NCBI GenBank assembly: GCA_022545805.1
Contig: JAKEIJ010000149.1
Location: 1-7,056, forward strand
Reading direction: 5' to 3'
Length of the DNA: 7,056 nucleotides
Source: Nitrosotalea sp.
Lineage (GTDB): Archaea > Thermoproteota > Nitrososphaeria > Nitrososphaerales > Nitrosopumilaceae
In this document: positions 1-5,050 of the stretch, in pieces
How positions within the stretch are numbered: position 1 is the first letter of the stretch
Layout: each line of letters starts with the position of its first letter
Program-made: the position numbers and the translations under genes
Notes under the pieces: model-generated
What the model was told of the DNA's origin: nothing
Database searches by the model: none
Seen by the model: only the letters and a program-made list of their open reading frames with translations

Positions 1-1232
1 GATTTTATTCCGTCTCTATACCGCACTCATTTGATGATATAAAACAAAATATTATGGATACCGTAAAGACTGCAAGATATTATTCTGAAAATAAGAAACA
101 AAAGATACGTCTTGCAGAAGTTCGGTCTTTTACTGACAATGTAGATTTCAAGATGCTAGTTGAACCAAATCTAGAAGAAATGGTAAAAATTGGTCTTGAG
201 TCTGACAAAATAATTCATGACAAAAAAAGAATAATCAAATCATCTGTATCAATACACCATGATAAATTTCACAAGTATTTTGTAAACAGTGAGGGATCAA
301 AGATCACTCAAGACTTTGATGATGTCATAGCAAATCTATCCGCAACATCGCACTATTCTGGATTGACCCAATCTGTTAGTACAACCGAGGGGGGAAGAGG
401 AGGGTTGGAAATGATTACTGGAAAAAATGACATTCTTGCAGCCTCTGGAGCAATATCTGAAAAAGCAGATGCGCTGCTTGATGCAAAAACAGTAAAAGAA
501 GAAAAAGCAACAGTGGTGATGAATCCTGATTTTGTTGCATTGCTTTCTCATGAGATCCTCGGACATCCATCTGAAGCAGATCGAGTACTTGGAAAAGAAA
601 TGGCATGGGCAGGAGGTGCATGGTGGGCAGGAAAACTTGGAACAAAAATTGGGTCTTCTGAACTTAATGTAATTGATGATCCTACAATTCCTTCTAGTCT
701 TGGATGGTACAAGTATGATGATGAAGGAGTGCCTGCAACAAAGAAAGTACTTGTAGAAGATGGAGTCTTGAGCAACCACATGCAAAGTAGAGAGACAGCC
801 TCTCTTTTTGACACCACTCCAAATTCATCAATGCGTGCAACTGGCTACTCGTTTATGCCTCTAGTGAGAATGGCATGCACTTGCATCGCACCTGGAAATT
901 GGAATCCCGATGAAATGATAAAAGACGTAAAGAATGGATTTTTGATCTGTAACATGAAAATACCGTCAATAGATATGATGCGGTATAATTGGAGCATTTC
1001 TTGTCAGTATGCACAAAAAATTGAAAACGGAGAACTTGGTGAGTTGCTAAGAGATGTCATCGTGATGGGTAATTCGCCAGAGTTTTTTGATTCAATTGAT
1101 GCACGAGGAAAAGATTTCACTGTCAGACCTATTGGAAACTGTGGCAAGGGAGATCCAATGCAAATAATGAGGATGGGAAATGGTGGTCCACATATACGTG
1201 GCAAATCAACTGTAAAAAGCGTGACAACATAA
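1..1232 (+). CDS. tldD: TldD family metalloprotease, 5'-truncated by the window
   Basis: This is the C-terminal 85% or so of a TldD/PmbA-family protein. These are cytosolic metalloproteases that, in Escherichia coli, act as a TldD-TldE heterodimer on small unfolded peptides such as microcin B17 precursor and CcdA. The metal motif HEILGH (HExxxH type) is at 549-566, and the expected third ligand, a C-terminal Cys in GNCGKGD, is at 1140-1142, so the active site looks intact. The frame opens at position 3 and runs without a stop through the ATG at 54. The residues before that ATG fit the N-terminal TldD domain, and 409 visible codons against about 460-480 in the family imply roughly 55-70 residues missing upstream. 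I therefore treat the ATG at 54 as internal. A PmbA/TldE partner is usual but is not visible here. The stop lies 1 nt before the next gene, implying co-transcription. Family assignment is very secure; the archaeal substrate is unknown. Confidence 0.93.
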   Translation, partial: FYSVSIPHSFDDIKQNIMDTVKTARYYSENKKQKIRLAEVRSFTDNVDFKMLVEPNLEEMVKIGLESDKIIHDKKRIIKSSVSIHHDKFHKYFVNSEGSKITQDFDDVIANLSATSHYSGLTQSVSTTEGGRGGLEMITGKNDILAASGAISEKADALLDAKTVKEEKATVVMNPDFVALLSHEILGHPSEADRVLGKEMAWAGGAWWAGKLGTKIGSSELNVIDDPTIPSSLGWYKYDDEGVPATKKVLVEDGVLSNHMQSRETASLFDTTPNSSMRATGYSFMPLVRMACTCIAPGNWNPDEMIKDVKNGFLICNMKIPSIDMMRYNWSISCQYAQKIENGELGELLRDVIVMGNSPEFFDSIDARGKDFTVRPIGNCGKGDPMQIMRMGNGGPHIRGKSTVKSVTT

Positions 1233-1233
1233 A

Positions 1234-1815
1234 ATGTCTGAAAAACTGGATGATGTAAAAAACAGAGTAGTCTCTTGCACTAACTGTAATCTCTCAAAAT
1301 CAAGAACAAATGCAGTACCTGGAAATGGGAATTATCATTCTGATGTAATTTTTGTTGGAGAAGCTCCTGGAAGAAATGAGGACCTTCAGGGCAAGCCCTT
1401 TGTTGGTCCTGCAGGTCAAATTCTTTCTGAGGCCTTAGAGTATGCTGGATTCACACGGGACCAAGTGTATATTACAAATGTTGTAAAATGCAGGCCGCCA
1501 AACAACAGGCAACCTATAACAGAAGAACGTACTGCATGCAGACCATATCTTTCAGAGGAATTGGAAATAATAAAACCGAAAATAATTTGCATCTTGGGAA
1601 ACACTGCGTATAGTTCATTACTTGATGGTAGTGAGATAACAAAAAACCGTGGCAAGATTGTAAAAAGCAATGGACGTCTTTATTTTGTCACTGTTCACCC
1701 TGCAGCGGTAATTTACAATCCCGGTCTTAGGCAGGTTCTAAAAGATGATTTTGTATTTCTTGCCAAATCTTTGGATAAATTAAGAAAGGGTTTGAACGTA
1801 GAAATTTCGCAATGA
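1234..1815 (+). CDS. udg: Family 4 uracil-DNA glycosylase (4Fe-4S)
   Basis: This enzyme removes uracil from DNA, arising mainly from cytosine deamination, and starts base excision repair. The 193-residue length is typical of family 4 (thermophile/archaeal) UDGs. Four cysteines at residues 15, 18, 86 and 102 match the 4Fe-4S cluster ligands of this family (a CxxC near the N terminus, then a KCRPP Cys and a later ACRPY Cys). Motif A, GEAPGRNED, is at residues 42-50, followed by PFVGPAGQ. The TNVVKCRPP segment sits at 81-89, and the second active-site motif HPAA is at 155-158. The ATG lies 1 nt after the tldD stop, and the 3' end overlaps the next glycosylase by 4 nt, so translation of the two is probably coupled. 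I see no strong Shine-Dalgarno. Function is well supported by motifs. Confidence 0.96.
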   Translation: MSEKLDDVKNRVVSCTNCNLSKSRTNAVPGNGNYHSDVIFVGEAPGRNEDLQGKPFVGPAGQILSEALEYAGFTRDQVYITNVVKCRPPNNRQPITEERTACRPYLSEELEIIKPKIICILGNTAYSSLLDGSEITKNRGKIVKSNGRLYFVTVHPAAVIYNPGLRQVLKDDFVFLAKSLDKLRKGLNVEISQ

Positions 1816-2387
1816 AGATACTTGCCCGCTCATTTTATGATAGGGATACAGTAGATGTTGCGCGTGACTTGCTTGGAAAAATACTGGTCAGAAAAATTAA
1901 TGGAAATACAATCTCTGGTGTTATAACGGAAACTGAAGCCTATAGATACAAAGACGATCCTGCAAGTCATACCTATAGAGGCATGACAGAGCGAAACAAG
2001 GCCATGTTTGGCCAAGTAGGAAGAGCATATGTCTATTTTACATATGGGATGCATTATTGTGTAAATGCCGTTGCACGAAGTCCAGATTATGAAGCAGGTG
2101 CAGTCCTGATAAGGTCACTTGTGCCAAAAACAGGAATAGATTTCATGTCAAGACTGCGCAAAACCTCTGATATCTCAAACCTTACAAATGGTCCTGCCAA
2201 GCTGACACAAGCATTAAAAATAACAAAAAAAGAATACGGCGAAGACCTTACCAAAAGATCTAATCTGTTTATCACTGATGGTTTGGAAATAAAAAAATCA
2301 GAGATTTATGCAGGACCACGGATTGGAATAAAAAAAGCAAATGACAAGATGTGGAATTTTAAGATGGCGAAAATTGTTTTTATATAA
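1812..2387 (+). CDS. mpg: 3-methyladenine DNA glycosylase, AAG/MPG family
   Basis: This is a monofunctional glycosylase of the AAG/MPG fold, which excises alkylated and deaminated purines (3-methyladenine, 7-methylguanine, hypoxanthine). At 191 residues it is the usual size for prokaryotic members. Residues matching human AAG are visible: the TEAY motif at 41-44 with catalytic Glu42 and Tyr44 (human E125, Y127), His53 (H136), and Tyr75, intercalating Tyr78 and Asn85 in the YVYFTYGMHYCVN segment (Y159, Y162, N169). The family's GPAKLTQAL motif is at 128-136 and PRIGI at 169-173. It starts inside the UDG stop in an ATGA overlap, so the two repair enzymes are almost certainly made together. It ends only 2 nt from the stop of the convergent htrA. 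Several A7 runs occur in the gene, but the frame is intact. Confidence 0.96.
   Translation: MKILARSFYDRDTVDVARDLLGKILVRKINGNTISGVITETEAYRYKDDPASHTYRGMTERNKAMFGQVGRAYVYFTYGMHYCVNAVARSPDYEAGAVLIRSLVPKTGIDFMSRLRKTSDISNLTNGPAKLTQALKITKKEYGEDLTKRSNLFITDGLEIKKSEIYAGPRIGIKKANDKMWNFKMAKIVFI
2330..2336 (-). terminator. Possible U-rich terminator of htrA
   Basis: An A7 run on the + strand gives U7 in the leftward htrA transcript about 54 nt after its stop codon. A second A7 run lies at 2291-2297. Because the two convergent stops are only 2 nt apart, htrA transcription must end inside the neighbouring glycosylase gene, and these tracts are the nearest candidates. Weak, composition-based call. Confidence 0.25.
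2372..2384 (+). terminator. Possible U-rich terminator of the tldD-udg-mpg unit
   Basis: A T5 tract followed by an AT-rich stretch covers the last codons of the 3-methyladenine glycosylase gene. Archaeal termination depends mainly on short U-rich runs rather than hairpins, so this is a plausible stop for the rightward transcript just before it enters htrA antisense. This is inferred from base composition only. Confidence 0.25.
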
Positions 2388-2389
2388 AA

Positions 2390-3583
2390 CTAGGAAGATG
2401 GGTTAGGTCTTGCGCCAAGTGTAGCTGTCAAGTCCATTGATTTTCCCTGTCTGTATACTGTTACCATTGCCTTGTCTCCGACATTTTTCTTCTCGTCAAG
2501 ATATGCGATGACATCGTAAATTGATTTGATTGAATGTCCGTCTATTGAGGTTATGATGTCTCCTCCATGCAAGATGTTATTCTGATCTGGTGTAGCCGGT
2601 GTTATGCCTGCCTTGTCCGCAGGTCCTCCCTTGACTACGCTTTCGACTATCACGCCCTTGAAGTTTCTGGCAAGTCCATTTGCAAGGGAAATATCAGAGT
2701 TCAGACTTTGCCCCGATATGCCAAGATATGGGTGAGAATATGATCCGTTTTTGATCAAGACAGGAGCTATCCTGCTTATTGTATTTGCAGGTACTGCAAA
2801 TCCAACTCCTGCAAAATCGCCTGTACTAGTACTAATTGCAGTATTCATTCCAACCACTTGGCCATTAAGATCAAGCAATGGTCCTCCAGAATTTCCTGGG
2901 TTAATTGCAGCATCAACTTGAATTACATCGGGGATTGAAAATCCTGCAGTATTGTCATTTGGAAGAAGTCTTCCAATCTGGCTTACTATGCCTGTTGTCA
3001 TTGTATCACTTAGACCAAATGGGTTACCTATCGCAATGACTTGTTGGCCAACATCAAGACTTGACGAATTTCCGAATGTTAGCGGAACAAGGGATTCATC
3101 TGAAAAGTTGTCAATTATCTGTATTACTGCAATGTCATTTCCGGGATCAGTTCCCACCACTTTGGCAGTGTATGTATTTCCATCAATAAATGACACGTTT
3201 ACTGTTTTTGATCCTTCAACAACATGATTGTTGGTAATTATTCTCCCTTCTGTATCATACACAAAGCCTGACCCTAGCCTTGTAGACTGGCTTTCAAGCG
3301 GTTGGCCATTGATAATGAAATTATTGTCTACAGTTGATACCTTGCTTGTTATCTGTACTACAGAATTTTCTGAATTCTTGAAAATATGTGTAAGAATGGA
3401 ATCTGTTGTCACAAGACTTGATCCTGGAGGACCCTGAGGTCCAGGCGGTCCTTGTGGTCCTGGCGGTCCTTGTACAGTGGCTTGAGACAAGTCTCCTAAC
3501 ATTCGTCCGTTACTAAATTGTAATGCCACGGTAGTAGCAAGAACAATAGTTATCCCAATAAGTACAATCTCAAGTTTTCTCAT
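2390..3583 (-). CDS. htrA: Membrane-anchored HtrA/DegP-type serine protease with PDZ domain and collagen-like linker
   Basis: This is a trypsin-like S1C protease that probably degrades or senses misfolded proteins on the outer face of the cytoplasmic membrane. Numbering from the ATG at 3583 (397 residues), a hydrophobic signal anchor spans about 5-22. A Gly-X-Y tract of five triplets (GPP/GPQ alternating) follows at 39-53, then the protease domain at about 60-275. The catalytic triad is complete: His120 in TNNHVV, Asp150 in GNDIAV and Ser232 in NPGNSGGPL. One C-terminal PDZ domain occupies about 283-390, with a YLGI carboxylate-binding loop at 286-289. A TTG six codons upstream (3601) is in frame. 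I prefer the ATG because it places the AT-rich TATA candidate at a workable distance and starts directly at the basic residues before the anchor. The collagen-like linker is the unusual part; the usual HtrA layout has a plain linker there. The gene is monocistronic and divergent from the cupredoxin-like gene. Confidence 0.95.
   Translation of the reverse strand: MRKLEIVLIGITIVLATTVALQFSNGRMLGDLSQATVQGPPGPQGPPGPQGPPGSSLVTTDSILTHIFKNSENSVVQITSKVSTVDNNFIINGQPLESQSTRLGSGFVYDTEGRIITNNHVVEGSKTVNVSFIDGNTYTAKVVGTDPGNDIAVIQIIDNFSDESLVPLTFGNSSSLDVGQQVIAIGNPFGLSDTMTTGIVSQIGRLLPNDNTAGFSIPDVIQVDAAINPGNSGGPLLDLNGQVVGMNTAISTSTGDFAGVGFAVPANTISRIAPVLIKNGSYSHPYLGISGQSLNSDISLANGLARNFKGVIVESVVKGGPADKAGITPATPDQNNILHGGDIITSIDGHSIKSIYDVIAYLDEKKNVGDKAMVTVYRQGKSMDLTATLGARPNPSS
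3420..3473 (-). repeat. 18-bp tandem repeat encoding the collagen-like Gly-X-Y tract of HtrA
   Basis: Two adjacent 18-bp units, 3438-3455 and 3456-3473, are identical except at one base (3443 against 3461). A third, more diverged unit occupies 3420-3437. On the coding strand each unit encodes six residues, GPPGPQ. The tract is much more G+C-rich than its surroundings. In-frame 18-bp units would let the linker lengthen or shorten without breaking the protease. Confidence 0.85.
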
Positions 3584-3600
3584 GTTAAAATCTCTGTCCA

Positions 3601-3627
3601 AATATTGTATTTCAAAATATTATATTT
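3601..3627 (-). promoter_or_regulatory. AT-rich promoter region of htrA
   Basis: Reading leftward, an AT-only block at 3613-3627 resembles an archaeal TATA box and is centred about 37 nt before the ATG at 3583, which would give a leader of about 10 nt. A second AT-rich candidate at 3601-3610 is centred about 23 nt before the ATG and would give a leaderless message. I cannot choose between them from sequence alone. Confidence 0.45.
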
Positions 3628-3645
3628 TGCTATACATTGTTCCAT

Positions 3646-3663
3646 GTTAATAGTCGAATTAAC
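3646..3663. promoter_or_regulatory. Inverted repeat GTTAAT-N6-ATTAAC upstream of htrA
   Basis: Two perfect 6-bp arms (3646-3651 and 3658-3663) are separated by six bases. The repeat lies in the divergent htrA/cupredoxin intergenic region, just upstream of the htrA promoter block. Its size and position fit a dimeric regulator operator, but such short AT-rich repeats also arise by chance. Confidence 0.4.
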
Positions 3664-3700
3664 CCATCTGGTTTTTTGGTATTATGTTTTGCTAAACTAT

Positions 3701-3713
3701 GGTAATCATTACC
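3701..3713. promoter_or_regulatory. 13-bp perfect palindrome GGTAATCATTACC, candidate operator
   Basis: The arms GGTAAT and ATTACC are exact inverses around a single central C. The palindrome ends immediately before the TATA box of the cupredoxin-like gene, so it covers the BRE position. A protein bound here could block or assist TFB recruitment. The GTAAT/ATTAC core recurs as the outer arms of the inverted repeat upstream of the winged-helix gene. Confidence 0.5.
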
Positions 3714-3721
3714 TAAATATA
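3714..3721 (+). promoter_or_regulatory. TATA box of the cupredoxin-like gene
   Basis: The sequence TAAATATA is centred about 26 nt before the GTG start at 3744. This is the spacing expected for a leaderless archaeal transcript and supports the GTG as the true start. No Shine-Dalgarno is visible between the two. Confidence 0.65.
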
Positions 3722-3743
3722 CACACAAGTCACTGATTTCATT

Positions 3744-4235
3744 GTGGTAAAAAAGCAGAAGAACAAGGCTAAATCTAGTCCTATATCTAAAGGAATGATA
3801 ATTACAGTTGCAGTTATCGCAGTTGCTGTAGCAGGTGGAGTGTATTATTTATGGACCTCTTCGATTCCGGTAAACGTAGACCATCCAGTATTTGCAACCG
3901 CTTCTAATGTCTACATATTGGCAACTCATAATGACCAAGGGTATTACTATGATGAACAATCTACTAAAACTGGAAAAAAATCAATCTCTAGTACGAATGT
4001 CGACCCTGTCATTCACGTTCCACAAGGAACACTTGTTGCATTACATGTGATAAATGAAGACAAGGATACAAATGCAGACCAGGATCTAAACATTGATGCC
4101 TTTAACGTACATACAAGACATTTGAAATACTTCGAAGCTCAAACAATAAACTTCCTAGCTGACAAGACAGGAAACTTTCCTTACTATTCTACATTACATC
4201 CTGAAATGAAGGGTACACTAACTGTGGATCCATGA
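3744..4235 (+). CDS. Membrane-anchored cupredoxin-like protein lacking the usual copper Cys
   Basis: This 163-residue protein has a Lys-rich N terminus, a signal anchor or single TM helix at about 18-38, and an outward-facing cupredoxin-like domain at about 48-163. The C-terminal half follows the usual plan: a loop before a beta strand, ADKTGNFPYY, then a ligand-like loop ending HPEMKGTLTV. In type 1 copper proteins the YY is normally followed by the Cys ligand. Here that residue is Ser149 (codon 4188-4190), while His152 and Met155 remain. The upstream ligand His, expected in a D-H-x-F-x-I-x-x-F pattern, appears to be Gln113 in DQDLNIDAF. A blue copper centre is therefore unlikely; the protein may be structural, bind another metal, or use other residues (H101, H123 and H126 are available). 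It starts at a GTG supported by the TATA spacing, and an in-frame stop at 3714-3716 bounds the start. Fold assignment is fairly secure; function is unknown. Confidence 0.8.
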   Translation: MVKKQKNKAKSSPISKGMIITVAVIAVAVAGGVYYLWTSSIPVNVDHPVFATASNVYILATHNDQGYYYDEQSTKTGKKSISSTNVDPVIHVPQGTLVALHVINEDKDTNADQDLNIDAFNVHTRHLKYFEAQTINFLADKTGNFPYYSTLHPEMKGTLTVDP

Positions 4236-4300
4236 AATTGACAGTCAAAATGTTCTTTAGCAAATCTTTTCATCTGAATCAGGAAAAAGGCTAACTACAG

Positions 4301-4684
4301 ATGAGTGAAAACAAGACACCGCCCTCTCGTTTTGATGTACTTGACTTAATGGATAGTTTCATACAAAAAATTCTTGAATTAAGGAGAATTCTTCTTGGAG
4401 TCTCAATATCGGGTTTTATCTTGGCGCCTTTTGCAATAGGATTGTCCATCTTCTTGCTGACACACAATCACTTTTTCATTGTTCTTGAGCGTGAATATGA
4501 CTTTGGAGTAGCACTGAGCATACTGTTAGGCTTAGTTATTGCTATATCTACTGGCTGGATGGTGACTGGAATCAGACAATACAAGACACTAAAATCTTGG
4601 AATAAAAAATACCAGGAATATCTACAACAAAAAGATGAGATTGACAAAAAGATTGCATCACAGTATGGTCTAGACCAAGACTAG
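4301..4684 (+). CDS. Small two-TM membrane protein with C-terminal coiled coil
   Basis: I do not recognise a family for this 127-residue protein. A polar N terminus with an amphipathic stretch (about 12-29) leads into hydrophobic segments at about 30-53 and 68-90, joined by a short loop containing EREYDFG. A charged Lys/Glu/Gln-rich tail at about 92-120 is likely helical or coiled coil. Both ends should lie on the same side of the membrane, probably the cytoplasm. It begins 65 nt after the cupredoxin-like gene on the same strand with no clear TATA box at the expected distance, so the two may be co-transcribed. Its TAG stop is part of a CTAG that also supplies the stop of the convergent winged-helix gene. 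Confidence 0.8.
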   Translation: MSENKTPPSRFDVLDLMDSFIQKILELRRILLGVSISGFILAPFAIGLSIFLLTHNHFFIVLEREYDFGVALSILLGLVIAISTGWMVTGIRQYKTLKSWNKKYQEYLQQKDEIDKKIASQYGLDQD

Positions 4685-4992
4685 ATTTCTTTATCTGGAT
4701 CTTTTTTCTTTCTTGGGAACAATGTTTCATAAGGATCCAAAATTGTCTTACAAAACTCAATTCCTTTTGGGGTTGGCTTGTAGATTGTGATGATGCGTTT
4801 TCCCATACTTCTCTCCTCGCTATGAATCAAACCAGTTGCTTCAAGTTCTGTCAGTATTGACTTGTGTTTTTTTAAATTCAGTCCACAAAAGCTCACGAGG
4901 GCTGTCTGGTTAAGCTCGCCATATTGGACCAATGTAAGAATGATGTCCTTGATTATGTAAATTCTGTCACGGTATGGACTTGAACCTGACAA
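4681..4992 (-). CDS. Winged-helix transcriptional regulator (archaeal small wHTH type)
   Basis: This 103-residue protein has the layout of the short single-domain winged-helix regulators abundant in Archaea, like the ArnR1/HTH_45-type proteins. A first helix lies at about 8-24, a turn and second helix at about 27-38, and the likely recognition helix with LKKHKSILTELEATGLI at 40-56. A wing of two strands with SMGKRIITIYKPT follows at 62-74, then a closing helix at 75-85 beginning with TPKG. The start is a TTG: an in-frame stop lies directly upstream and no Met codon occurs before the domain. GTGAT a few bases before the TTG partly matches the archaeal Shine-Dalgarno. It follows proS on the same strand after 58 nt that contain an inverted repeat, which may be an autoregulatory site. 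Targets are unknown; the nearby envelope genes are possible. The function class is secure, the subfamily less so. Confidence 0.85.
   Translation of the reverse strand: MSGSSPYRDRIYIIKDIILTLVQYGELNQTALVSFCGLNLKKHKSILTELEATGLIHSEERSMGKRIITIYKPTPKGIEFCKTILDPYETLFPRKKKDPDKEI
4699..4713 (+). terminator. Possible U-rich terminator of the cupredoxin/membrane-protein unit
   Basis: A T6 tract followed by further pyrimidines lies about 18 nt beyond the stop of the two-TM protein. It falls inside the Lys-rich C-terminal codons of the convergent regulator. Archaeal U-tract termination is plausible here, but this rests on composition only. Confidence 0.35.
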
Positions 4993-5010
4993 TCACATCA
5001 CAATCCACTT

Positions 5011-5041
5011 GTAATACAATGTATGTCTATTGTAAAATTAC
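5011..5041. promoter_or_regulatory. Imperfect inverted repeat upstream of the winged-helix gene
   Basis: The left arm GTAATACAAT (5011-5020) is the exact inverse of ATTGT (5029-5033) plus ATTAC (5037-5041), with a 3-nt AAA interruption in the right arm and an 8-nt spacer. It fills most of the gap between proS and the regulator, about 20-50 nt before the TTG start, where a promoter and operator would lie. An autoregulatory operator is the favoured reading. A terminator for proS is less likely because the stem is nearly all A/T and no long T tract follows. Confidence 0.45.
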
Positions 5042-5050
5042 TTGTCATTC

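Noticed and set aside
54..56. ATG as the true start of tldD
   Set aside because: The reading frame is open from position 3, the preceding residues fit the N-terminal TldD domain, and the protein would be about 70-90 residues shorter than the family. The gene is cut by the window edge instead.
336..785. 149-codon reading frame antisense to tldD
   Set aside because: It has a Cys/Phe/Ser-rich composition with no recognisable domain and lies opposite the conserved TldD metal motif; it is a by-product of the coding strand.
2223..2336. A7 runs in the 3-methyladenine glycosylase gene as frameshift or slippage sites
   Set aside because: The frame and all AAG-family motifs continue intact through them; Lys-rich AAA codons in an AT-rich genome explain the runs.
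3584..3601. TTG at 3601 as the htrA start
   Set aside because: It adds six polar residues before the basic start of the signal anchor and would leave the main TATA candidate only about 20 nt away. The ATG at 3583 fits better, though the TTG is not excluded.
5011..5041. Hairpin as an intrinsic terminator for proS
   Set aside because: The stem is nearly all A/T, contains a 3-nt bulge and is not followed by a long T run on the transcript; a regulatory dyad for the downstream gene is more likely.
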